DNA from: Lachnospiraceae bacterium
GTDB lineage: Bacteria > Bacillota > Clostridia > Lachnospirales > Lachnospiraceae
DNA: 6,381 bases
Direction of reading: 5' to 3'
Assembly: GCA_017473665.1 (NCBI GenBank)
Contig: JAFUKK010000167.1
Location: forward strand, 1 to 6,381
Every line of letters begins with the position of its first letter. Within the stretch, counting starts at the first letter, position 1. A program made the position numbers and the translations under genes. This document shows, piece after piece, positions 1 through 5,875 of the stretch. A model generated the notes under the pieces. The model worked only from the letters and a program-made list of their open reading frames with translations, did not search any database and was not told the DNA's origin.

Positions 1-288
1 CTTGGGGTAAGTGGTCCAAGCAGCTGCACCGGCGGGCTTTAAATCATCCAAAGAGGATTGAAGCACTCCCAGTTCTTCAAAGTTCAAAGAATAAAACCTC
101 AAGTCTTTGTCCTGACGTTTACGTGCTACCCCGTAGGTACCGATAGTCAACGCGCAGGGAAATACATGACCTCCGTTATAATCCGTATGTTCACCGATGA
201 GATTTACCCGGCCCGGTGCAAAATACACCTGCGCATCCCGGGCGTCACCGAATACTTCTGCAAATTTAATGAGTAATTGCTCTTTCAT
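1..288 (-). CDS. galK: Galactokinase, N-terminal part (runs off the left edge)
   Basis: Galactokinase phosphorylates alpha-D-galactose with ATP to galactose 1-phosphate, the entry step of the Leloir pathway in the cytoplasm. Only the first 96 codons are in the window and the frame is open to base 1. Residues 24-40 read APGRVNLIGEHTDYNGG, which contains the GHMP-kinase galactokinase signature (GRxNxIGxHxDY, about residues 26-37). This segment binds the sugar, through the Glu-His and Asp of the EHTD stretch. The PCALTIG stretch that follows is also typical. The ATP-binding GHMP loop lies outside the window. The start is the ATG at 288, with GAGGAA (296-301) 7 nt upstream. It lies 70 nt downstream of the aldo/keto reductase on the same strand. 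I see no clear promoter in the gap, so co-transcription is possible, although a hairpin (315-346) separates the two. Identity is secure; whether the whole gene is intact cannot be judged. Confidence 0.95.
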   Translation of the reverse strand, partial: MKEQLLIKFAEVFGDARDAQVYFAPGRVNLIGEHTDYNGGHVFPCALTIGTYGVARKRQDKDLRFYSLNFEELGVLQSSLDDLKPAGAAAWTTYPK

Positions 289-314
289 ATCTGTGTTCCT
301 CGCTTTTCATTACA

Positions 315-346
315 AAGGCTTAAGGTCACCCCATTCCTTAAGCCTT
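315..346 (-). terminator. 11-bp hairpin between the reductase and galK; possible weak terminator or attenuator
   Basis: A perfect inverted repeat, AAGGCTTAAGG (315-325) and CCTTAAGCCTT (336-346), encloses a 10-nt loop. It begins 12 nt after the reductase stop and ends 13 nt before the galK Shine-Dalgarno. Read on the minus strand, the stem is followed by TGTAATG rather than a real U-run, so as an intrinsic terminator it is poor. It could instead be an attenuator or an RNA-stabilising or processing hairpin that sets the galK level. The palindrome is certain; its role is inference. Confidence 0.45.
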
Positions 347-358
347 AAAGTTTTCTAT

Positions 359-1489
359 TTAATAAATCTTCTCTTCCAAATCCTTCTGAACCTTCTTTAA
401 GTCTTCACGGATGGATATCTTTTGGGGACAGGCACCCTCACACTTACCACACTGAATACAATTCTTGGCCTGTTTCGCCTCACCCAAATTGGTCTCCCAA
501 GTCCAACGTACCACATCATAATTCTGATACATATGATAAGTATTCCAGGCCTGGAAGCAACCGGGAATATCCACACCTGCAGGACAAGGCATACAATACC
601 GGCATCCGGTACAACCATTCTGCACACGACTACGAAGCAATGTCACAATATCCTGTATCTCCTGCTGTTCCTTGTCAGAAAGCACCTTGAAATCCGTAAA
701 GGTCTTCAGATTATCCTCCGTCTGCTCCATATTGGACATACCGCTGAGAACTACCTTTACTCCCGGCAGACTGCCTACATAACGCAGTGCAAAGCTGGCA
801 GTGGATGCCTCAGGATCCAAAGCACGGAAACGGGCTGTAATGTCTTCTGCAAAATTCGCCAAAGAACCACCCTTCACCGGCTCCATCACTACCACCGGGA
901 TGCCCTTATCTGTAGCCAGCTGATAACCCTTTAATCCGGCCTGTTCCTCCGTATCCATATAATTCAACTGAATCTGGCAGAAATCCCAATCTCTATAATT
1001 GATCATTTCCTCAAACACTTCATAACTGTCATGGAAAGAAAATCCCAAATATTTAATCTTCCCATCTTTCTTCAGCTGCACCAGACGGTCGATAACACCC
1101 AAATCTCTCATGGACTCAAAACGTTCCCGTCCCATTGCATGTAGCAGTTAAAAATCTACATAATCAGACTGCAGATGATCCAGCTGCTCCTTGAAAATTC
1201 GTTCCGCATCTGCCACGGAATTTACCATCCATACAGGCAACTTGGTAGCAATATATAAAGAAGACCGGTCATACTTCTTCAGTGCCTCTCCTACAAAAGG
1301 CTCACTCTCTCCATTATGATAGGGATAAGCCGTATCAATATAATTCACCCCGGCAGCAATGGCTCTATCCAACATCTCTTGTGCCCGGGGACGGTCAATT
1401 TTCCCCTCTGCATTTACCGGGAATCTCATGCATCCGAAACCCAAAAGAGAGGTTTCAATACCCAGTTTTTCCATTTTTCTCATTTCCAT
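359..1489 (-). pseudogene. Aldo/keto reductase with C-terminal 4Fe-4S domain, interrupted by an in-frame TAA
   Basis: This is an aldo/keto reductase of the COG1453 type: an NAD(P)H-dependent TIM-barrel oxidoreductase with a ferredoxin-like tail, substrate unknown. Counting from the ATG at 1489, the barrel opens with LGFGCMRFP. The catalytic tetrad is Asp52, Tyr57, Lys83 and His117. The tail has CTGCRYCMPC (Cys293, 296, 299, 302) and CIQCGKCEGACP (Cys344, 347, 350, 354), able to hold iron-sulfur clusters. Codon 114 (1148-1150) is TAA where relatives usually have Tyr in a DFYLLH-like stretch. The frame is the same on both sides, so one base change (TAC or TAT to TAA) explains it, not a frameshift. 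The first half would be a 113-residue fragment. The ATG at 1135 could start the second half but has no ribosome binding site. The start at 1489 is preferred over 1504 because GGAGG (1498-1502) lies 8 nt before it and overlaps the earlier ATG. A recent nonsense mutation or a sequence error are both possible. Confidence 0.85.
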
Positions 1490-1497
1490 ATGACTTT

Positions 1498-1502
1498 CCT
1501 CC
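1498..1502 (-). promoter_or_regulatory. Ribosome binding site deciding the reductase start
   Basis: GGAGG on the minus strand sits 8 nt upstream of the ATG at 1489. Using the in-frame ATG at 1504 would put this site inside the coding sequence and leave no Shine-Dalgarno upstream. The shorter N-terminus (MEMRKMEKLG) is therefore the likely one. Confidence 0.8.
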
Positions 1503-1594
1503 ATTTGTGAATATGTTTGTCCAACGACTCCGCTTCATCCCATAATATCCCCGGCCTTAGAATGGATTTTCCTCCCTTAAAGCCACTTGTTTTC

Positions 1595-1623
1595 ATTATA
1601 TCGCAAAGCCCCTCTATTGACAA
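1595..1623 (-). promoter_or_regulatory. Sigma-A-type promoter for the aldo/keto reductase (and perhaps galK)
   Basis: On the minus strand, TTGTCA (1618-1623) is followed by a 17-nt spacer and a perfect TATAAT (1595-1600). This would start an mRNA near 1588, giving a leader of about 100 nt before the reductase ATG. Its -35 box overlaps, on the opposite strand, the TTGACA of the riboswitch promoter. Confidence 0.7.
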
Positions 1624-1645
1624 TTATTCTATATTATGTTAATTT
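1617..1645 (+). promoter_or_regulatory. Candidate promoter of the riboswitch/symporter transcript
   Basis: A consensus TTGACA (1617-1622) stands about 50 nt before the riboswitch. The -10 box is ambiguous: 17-nt spacing gives TAATTT (1640-1645) and 15-nt spacing gives GTTAAT (1638-1643). A TATATT at 1657-1662 is a better -10 but lacks a good -35 at the right distance. The region 1617-1668 is strongly A/T-rich. Some promoter here is nearly required by the riboswitch; its exact position is uncertain. Confidence 0.5.
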
Positions 1646-1672
1646 TCTATCAGGTGTATATTACATAAGTAC

Positions 1673-1845
1673 AGTCGAAGTTTGTAGGAAAAGCGTCAGC
1701 TACCCAAGGAGTAACACTCTCAGGTGTCTGCCTCGGCAGATGAAGACTATAAACGGATGTGACTCTGGAGAATCCCGGTTACGGGTGCCGAAGGTGCAAA
1801 GTATGCCCTGCATACCAATCTCTCAGGCAAAAGGACAGAGGAAAT
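1673..1845 (+). ncRNA. Glycine riboswitch (gcvT class): reduced first unit plus complete second aptamer
   Basis: The second aptamer (about 1763-1840) is canonical. P1 pairs CTCTG (1763-1767) with CAGAG (1836-1840). P2 pairs GAGA (1768-1771) with TCTC (1821-1824). One hairpin is CCCG/CGGG (1774-1785). Then come the conserved GCCGAAGGTGCAA (1787-1799), a hairpin GTATGC/GCATAC (1801-1815), and the hallmark CTCTCAGGCAAAAGGAC (1820-1836). Upstream, 1673-1748 looks like a first unit: it keeps AAGGAGTAA (1706-1714) and ACTCTCAGG (1716-1724). It has only a 4-bp outer helix (AGTC 1673-1676 with GACT 1745-1748), lacks the long hairpin between the two motifs, and carries a UCUGC-CUCG-GCAGA hairpin (1727-1740) after CAGG. 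The class is known to bind glycine and to control glycine cleavage genes or amino-acid symporters; the gene downstream is such a symporter. The class call is secure, the exact fold of unit one is not. Confidence 0.93.
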
Positions 1846-1868
1846 ATTAGTTTCTGCTATTCTTTTGT

Positions 1869-1903
1869 GAGGTTGTTCGTATGTGAACAATCTTTCTTTT
1901 TTT
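1869..1903 (+). terminator. Intrinsic terminator in the riboswitch expression platform
   Basis: GGTTGTTC (1871-1878) pairs with GAACAATC (1885-1892) around a 6-nt loop, extendable by an A-U and a G-U pair. It is followed by the U-rich run TTTCTTTTTTT (1893-1903). It lies 29 nt after the closing helix of the second aptamer and before the symporter start, which indicates control by premature termination. I could not find a clear antiterminator pairing with P1 of the aptamer, so whether glycine turns the gene on or off is not decided here. Confidence 0.8.
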
Positions 1904-1925
1904 GAAGACCTGTTTTTCAGGTTGC

Positions 1926-1954
1926 GTGTATTACTGTAACTACACAAATTTTTT
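1926..1954 (+). terminator. Second, A/U-rich terminator-like hairpin before the symporter start
   Basis: GTGTATTA (1926-1933) pairs with TAA-C-TACAC (1937-1945) with one bulged C and a CUG loop, followed by AAATTTTTT (1946-1954). The stem is weak. Just upstream a further hairpin, GACCTG/CAGGTT (1907-1923), has a U5 loop. These may form alternative structures of the switch or simply shape the 5' end of the terminator-read-through mRNA. Confidence 0.4.
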
Positions 1955-1974
1955 ACAGAAAGGACATATTAATT

Positions 1975-3393
1975 ATGTGGGAAACTTTTAATCAAGTATT
2001 AGTTGCCATCGATGATTTCGTATGGGGTGTACCCCTGATGGTGCTGATTATGGCAGGTGGTCTGTTACTGACTGCAAGACTGGGTCTGTTACAGGTACGC
2101 AAGCTGCCTCTGGCACTGAAATGGATGGTCAAAAATGAAGCAGACGGCGCCGGTGAGGTATCCTCCTTTGGTGCACTATGTACCGCTTTATCCGCTACCA
2201 TTGGTACCGGTAATATCGTAGGTGTAGCAACTGCTATCGCAGCAGGTGGTCCCGGTGCATTATTCTGGATGGTTGTGGCAGCATTCCTTGGTATGGCTAC
2301 CAAGTATGCAGAAGGCTTACTGGCTGTAAAGTATCGTGTAATAGATGAAAATAATCACGCTCTGGGCGGTCCCTTCTACTATATCGAAAGGGGTATGGGC
2401 AAGAAGTGGAAATGGCTGGCAAAGCTCTTTGCATTCTTTGGCGTGTGCGTAGGTCTGATGGGTATCGGTACCTTTACTCAGGTAAATGGTATCACCTCTG
2501 CAGTAACCAACTTCTTTGATCCTAACAAGACCTTTACCGTAGATATTCCTTTTATCGGTACCTATTCCTGGACCGTGGTTATCGCATCCCTGATACTGGC
2601 AATCTGTGTGGCACTGGTATTAATCGGTGGTGTAAAGCGTATTGCTAAGGTATCCGAGCTGGTAGTTCCTTTTATGGCAATTATCTATATCGTAATGGGT
2701 GTTGTGCTGATTCTTTGCAATATTACCGAAGTACCCGCAGCTATTGCATTGATTGTTAAGGCTGCTTTTAATCCCAAGGCTGTACTGGGCGGTGCGGTAG
2801 GTTCCATGTTTGTAGCTATGCAGAAGGGTGTAGCAAGAGGTATCTTCTCCAATGAAGCAGGCCTGGGTTCCGCTCCTATCGCTGCAGCTGCGGCTCAGAC
2901 CAAGGAGCCTGTTCGTCAGGGTCTGGTATCCATGACCGGTACCTTTATTGATACCATTGTAATCTGCTCCATTACCGGTATCTCCATTGTATTAACCGGT
3001 GCATTCCAGGTAGAAGGTTTGGAAGGTGTGGCTATTACCACCTATGCCTTTAAAGAAGGCTTACCCCTCCCTCCCCAGGTGTCCGCATTCCTGTTGATGC
3101 TGTGCTTAAACTTCTTTGCATTTACCACAATTTTGGGTTGGGATTACTACTCTGAAAGGTGCTTAGAGTATTTGGTAGGCGGTAATATGAAGTCCGTAAA
3201 GATTTATCGTTGGATTTATATTCTGGCAGTATTCATCGGACCTTACATGACTGTATCTGCAGTATGGACCATCGCTGATATCTTCAATGGTCTGATGGCA
3301 GTACCTAATATGATTGCCCTGTTTGCATTAAGCGGTGTAGTAGCTAAGGAAACCAAGGATTTCTTCGCTGCTAAAAAGCATATTGAAAAATAA
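1975..3393 (+). CDS. Alanine/glycine:cation symporter (AGCS family)
   Basis: This is an inner-membrane secondary transporter of 472 residues, normal for the family, importing alanine and/or glycine with Na+ (or H+). Family marks include GTGN (77-80), the symporter signature region GGPGALFW (91-98) continuing to a K-Y-A-E stretch (110-113), PFYYIERGMG (133-142), and the long conserved block from GVARGIFSNEAG (285-296) to AAAAAQT (303-309). FIDT (324-327) follows. Many hydrophobic helices alternate with short loops, and the C-terminus ends in a lysine-rich tail. The start is set by AGAAAGGA (1957-1964), 10 nt before the ATG. The gene stands alone between a glycine riboswitch leader and a strong terminator. 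The riboswitch argues that glycine is the relevant substrate, or that glycine excess is what the cell senses. Codon choice is strongly biased to GGT, GTA and ACC, hinting at high expression. Family assignment is near certain; substrate preference is inference. Confidence 0.95.
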   Translation: MWETFNQVLVAIDDFVWGVPLMVLIMAGGLLLTARLGLLQVRKLPLALKWMVKNEADGAGEVSSFGALCTALSATIGTGNIVGVATAIAAGGPGALFWMVVAAFLGMATKYAEGLLAVKYRVIDENNHALGGPFYYIERGMGKKWKWLAKLFAFFGVCVGLMGIGTFTQVNGITSAVTNFFDPNKTFTVDIPFIGTYSWTVVIASLILAICVALVLIGGVKRIAKVSELVVPFMAIIYIVMGVVLILCNITEVPAAIALIVKAAFNPKAVLGGAVGSMFVAMQKGVARGIFSNEAGLGSAPIAAAAAQTKEPVRQGLVSMTGTFIDTIVICSITGISIVLTGAFQVEGLEGVAITTYAFKEGLPLPPQVSAFLLMLCLNFFAFTTILGWDYYSERCLEYLVGGNMKSVKIYRWIYILAVFIGPYMTVSAVWTIADIFNGLMAVPNMIALFALSGVVAKETKDFFAAKKHIEK

Positions 3394-3405
3394 TTTGTAA
3401 ACTAT

Positions 3406-3467
3406 AAAAAGCTCTCAGTGAGAGATATGCTTGCGAACAAGCTGTCTGCCTCACTGAGAGCTTTTTT
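3406..3467. terminator. Strong bidirectional terminator between convergent genes
   Basis: AAAAAGCTCTCAGTGAG (3406-3422) pairs perfectly over 17 bp with CTCACTGAGAGCTTTTT (3450-3466). An inner stem GCTTG/CAAGC (3429-3433 and 3438-3442) with a CGAA tetraloop stacks inside it. T-runs follow the G/C-containing stem on both strands, so it can stop the symporter transcript from the left and the metallo-hydrolase transcript from the right. Confidence 0.93.
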
Positions 3468-3492
3468 GATATTCTGTCACTCATCATATGCT

Positions 3493-4389
3493 TTACTTCA
3501 ATACCACCACATTGGGTGCAGAGTTAAAACTCTTAATCTCACTTCCCATGCCTTCCATCAGACGCACATGCTCGGGAGTATCGTATTTACCGGTGGTATC
3601 CTTTACCAACCAGTCAGGGGCATCAAAAAATGCCACCCGGGGATTCACTGTCTGATAAAAATTGTCATTCAGGCCTCCATAGCCATGATGTCCCATCTGC
3701 AAATAGTCTGCCTGCAATTCTTGGCCCCAGCGGTTTAGCAGGTAATCACTGATTCCCACTCCCACATCTGCACAAAACAGCATGGACTCAGTCTCTCCCG
3801 TCACCTTAAACATCATAGAGCCATCGTTTAAGTAATCATGGGAATACTGCTTTACATGGTCTCCGTAGGCACTGAATATCTCCACCTGTAGTCCGCACAG
3901 TTCCAGATTATCTCCGGTATAAATATACTGCAAATTCTCCACGCCCAACTCCCAGAAATCATTGTAGGCATCTACACTGTCCCAGGAAGCTACTGCCAGA
4001 CACTCCTTGGGTGTGGCCATATCCACGGTATATACGGTGCCCAACTCTATCTCACGCAAATCATTATAAATCACATTAAAGGCACCGATATGGTCCTGAT
4101 GGGGATGGGTCAATATCCAGGCGTCCACTTCATTACCCAGGGAAGCAATAATACTCCTGACATAATCCGCATCTTCCACCCAGCCTCCATCCACTAGGAT
4201 TAGTCCCTTTCTGGGATTGTAAATAGTATAAAAACTGGAATTAATATCCCTGGGGCCATACTGCGTAATGGTCCATTGGTCTTTTTCAAACAAACCTGCT
4301 GTCTTCATACCGTAGCCGGTAAATAGCGCTGCAATCAGTAGCAAAAGCACTAAACCGATAGAAGCTATCGGTGTCTTTTTCTGCTTCAT
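3493..4389 (-). CDS. Exported or membrane-anchored MBL-fold hydrolase, ComEC-like domain
   Basis: A 298-residue protein. Residues 1-5 are basic (MKQKK) and about 9-26 form one hydrophobic helix without a lipobox Cys, so it is either a signal anchor or a cleaved signal peptide; the domain faces outside. The rest is a metallo-beta-lactamase fold with the metal motif HPHQDH (His95, His97, Asp99, His100), NDGS (188-191), Asp208 in CADVG, and MGHHGYGG (232-239). The ND-S and HHG motifs match the hydrolase-like C-terminal domain of ComEC/Rec2 competence proteins, but the membrane channel part of ComEC is absent. Substrate is unknown; related stand-alone proteins are usually annotated only as MBL-fold hydrolases. 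The start has AAAGG 9 nt upstream. It follows the FNT channel gene by 39 nt with no terminator between, so the two likely share one mRNA, though no known pathway links them. Fold confidence is high, function low. Confidence 0.9.
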   Translation of the reverse strand: MKQKKTPIASIGLVLLLLIAALFTGYGMKTAGLFEKDQWTITQYGPRDINSSFYTIYNPRKGLILVDGGWVEDADYVRSIIASLGNEVDAWILTHPHQDHIGAFNVIYNDLREIELGTVYTVDMATPKECLAVASWDSVDAYNDFWELGVENLQYIYTGDNLELCGLQVEIFSAYGDHVKQYSHDYLNDGSMMFKVTGETESMLFCADVGVGISDYLLNRWGQELQADYLQMGHHGYGGLNDNFYQTVNPRVAFFDAPDWLVKDTTGKYDTPEHVRLMEGMGSEIKSFNSAPNVVVLK

Positions 4390-4428
4390 GGAAATATTCC
4401 TTTCTACTCTTTTCCCTCACCTATGCTT

Positions 4429-5367
4429 TTATTGCATATTTTGCTGAGCATTATTTTCTGCATTCTGCTTATTTCTGTAGTTTCTCTCGTGATGTCTGTG
4501 CGGCTTGTGGGGTCTGTCCATTTTCAAGGTTTTACCATGGATACCATACAGGATAGCACCCATAATAATCATACCACCCACCATATTACCCAGCGTCACC
4601 GGCAATACATTGTCCAGGAAAAAGCTGCCCCAGTTCAGCTCTGCCAGCTGCGCCGCTGTATAGCCGTAGGTGTCCATAGCCTTCTGCACATATGCTTCAT
4701 TCCCCAGGGCAAAAATGCCCGCAGGCACAAAATACATATCTGCTACACAGTGCTCATAACCACCTACAATAAAAGCCATAATGGGGAAAAAGCATCCCCA
4801 GATTTTACCTGTCACATCCTTGGATGCATTGGTCAAAAGCACCGCTGCACACACGAATATATTACATATTACACCGGATACAAAAGCTGTTATAAAAGGC
4901 ATCGTTATCTTATCCATGGCCACCTTAATGGTAAAGGCTCCCAACAGACCTTGGGTATAATTCCATTGCCCGCTCATGGATACCAGCCAAGCCAGCAGCA
5001 CGGACCCTATGAGATTACTGGGAAAAACTACTGCCAATACTCTTATCATACTGCGGACACGATACTGATTGTGCAAAACACCCATAATCATCAAGCAGTC
5101 ACCGGTAAACAACTCTCCGCCAATAAATACGATAAGCATCAGACCTACCGGGAATACACAACCGGCCAGCAAACGGGCCAACCCTACATTACTCACATTG
5201 TGAATAATCACACTGCTGGCAGCTGCACCATATGCAATAAACATACCTGCAAAAAAACCCATCATCATCAAATTGTGACTGGGCATCCTTACCTTAGAGG
5301 TACTTGCCTCAATATTGTGCTCCACTACCTCTCGGGGAAACTTCATCATCGTAAAATTTTTATCCAT
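4429..5367 (-). CDS. Formate/nitrite transporter (FNT) family channel
   Basis: A 312-residue inner-membrane protein of the FocA/NirC family, pentameric channels that pass formate, nitrite or related small anions. The FNT signature GGELFTG is at 83-89, where Thr88 matches the pore Thr of FocA. A second conserved block, SGVICNIFVCAAV, is at 164-176. GYEHCVADMYFVP (203-215) carries the central pore His (His206). About six membrane helices are visible. The tail (284-312) is unusual: it is hydrophilic, His/Arg-rich (RPHKPHRHHER) and then Asn/Gln-rich. I place the start at the ATG at 5367 because AAGGAG (5375-5380) lies 7 nt upstream; the in-frame ATG at 5394 would precede that site. In a fermentative clostridium that uses pyruvate formate-lyase, formate export is the likely role, but nitrite or hydrosulfide cannot be excluded. 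It is the first gene of an operon with the MBL-fold protein. Confidence 0.93.
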   Translation of the reverse strand: MDKNFTMMKFPREVVEHNIEASTSKVRMPSHNLMMMGFFAGMFIAYGAAASSVIIHNVSNVGLARLLAGCVFPVGLMLIVFIGGELFTGDCLMIMGVLHNQYRVRSMIRVLAVVFPSNLIGSVLLAWLVSMSGQWNYTQGLLGAFTIKVAMDKITMPFITAFVSGVICNIFVCAAVLLTNASKDVTGKIWGCFFPIMAFIVGGYEHCVADMYFVPAGIFALGNEAYVQKAMDTYGYTAAQLAELNWGSFFLDNVLPVTLGNMVGGMIIMGAILYGIHGKTLKMDRPHKPHRHHERNYRNKQNAENNAQQNMQ

Positions 5368-5374
5368 CTTGTTT

Positions 5375-5380
5375 CTCCTT
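5375..5380 (-). promoter_or_regulatory. Ribosome binding site deciding the FNT start
   Basis: AAGGAG on the minus strand is 7 nt from the ATG at 5367. It lies downstream of the alternative in-frame ATG at 5394, which has no comparable site, so the nine extra N-terminal residues are probably not made. Confidence 0.8.
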
Positions 5381-5406
5381 TTGTGACTTCCCATTTATAT
5401 GAAACA

Positions 5407-5435
5407 ATTATATATGAGAACTATGTCTTCGTCAA
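5407..5435 (-). promoter_or_regulatory. Promoter of the FNT/MBL operon
   Basis: TTGACG (5430-5435), a 17-nt spacer and a perfect TATAAT (5407-5412) on the minus strand, about 40 nt upstream of the FNT start codon. Spacing and sequence are close to the sigma-A consensus. It lies just downstream of the terminator of the Dabb gene, marking the start of an independent transcription unit. Confidence 0.85.
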
Positions 5436-5460
5436 ACCTTCTATCTGGCTCAATCCATTT

Positions 5461-5499
5461 AAAATAAAATCAAGGAGCAAATCCAAAGATTCACTCCTT
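5461..5499 (-). terminator. Intrinsic terminator of the xylanase/Dabb unit
   Basis: On the minus strand AAGGAGTGAATC (5488-5499) pairs with GATTTGCTCCTT (5472-5483) over 12 bp, including two G-U pairs, with a UUUG loop. GATTTTATTTT (5461-5471) follows. It lies 58 nt after the Dabb stop. A smaller hairpin CTTCC/GGAAG (5532-5546) without a U-run lies between the stop and the terminator. Confidence 0.88.
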
Positions 5500-5557
5500 A
5501 ACTTGAAGGTTTCCAATTTAACTAAATGACTCTTCCCCAAAGGAAGTACGGTTTTGA

Positions 5558-5860
5558 TTAGATTTCAAAATCTATACAGGACCGGGTCTTGGTATAGGGA
5601 CGTACCTTGGTATCCGCCACTTCTACATGGGCAGGATGGACAGCATAACCTTTTAAAGCTGCCTCATCTGTAAAAGTGGAATCCAACATCACCTCTGCAT
5701 TAGAAGATGCCAAACCTTCCGTATATACCTTAATTTCCAATAGTCCGGGAATCTGTCCCTGTAGCCCCTCCAGACCGGACTTAATTCCGGACTTAATATC
5801 TTGCTTTTCAGCCAGGGACAACTCATCCTTCAGCTGCCATAAAATCACATGCTTTACCAT
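5558..5860 (-). CDS. Dabb-domain (stress-responsive alpha/beta-barrel) protein
   Basis: A 100-residue protein matching the Dabb family (dimeric alpha/beta barrel, ferredoxin-like fold), which is about this length. Marks are the N-terminal MVKHVILWQLK with His4, and GYAVHPAHVEV (71-81) followed by a short C-terminal strand. Dabb proteins form dimers in the cytoplasm. A few plant and fungal members are enzymes or stress proteins, but the bacterial ones mostly have no known reaction. GGAGAG (5866-5871) is 5 nt before the ATG and only 4 nt after the xylanase stop codon, so its translation is probably coupled to the end of the xylanase message. A strong terminator follows. The pairing with a surface xylanase is odd, since there is no obvious biochemical link; it may simply ride on that transcript. 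Family call is firm, role unknown. Confidence 0.92.
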   Translation of the reverse strand: MVKHVILWQLKDELSLAEKQDIKSGIKSGLEGLQGQIPGLLEIKVYTEGLASSNAEVMLDSTFTDEAALKGYAVHPAHVEVADTKVRPYTKTRSCIDFEI

Positions 5861-5875
5861 ATATTCTCTCCGTTT

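Noticed and set aside
422..934. A 170-codon open frame on the plus strand opposite the reductase
   Set aside because: The opposite strand carries clear aldo/keto reductase and 4Fe-4S motifs in frame; the plus-strand product has no recognisable domain.
1148..1150. Recoding of TAA (stop reassignment or programmed readthrough)
   Set aside because: TAA closes the symporter, FNT and xylanase frames normally, and I see no structure or context after the codon that suggests readthrough.
1455..1538. Possible 27-codon leader peptide (start ATG at 1538, minus strand) before the reductase
   Set aside because: No ribosome binding site at a usable distance, it overlaps the reductase start in another frame, and it has no run of regulatory codons.
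4423..5529. A 368-codon open frame on the plus strand opposite the FNT gene
   Set aside because: Its protein is His/Tyr/Thr-rich without any recognisable domain, while the opposite strand has all FNT motifs, a promoter and a ribosome binding site. It is a shadow of that gene's codon use.
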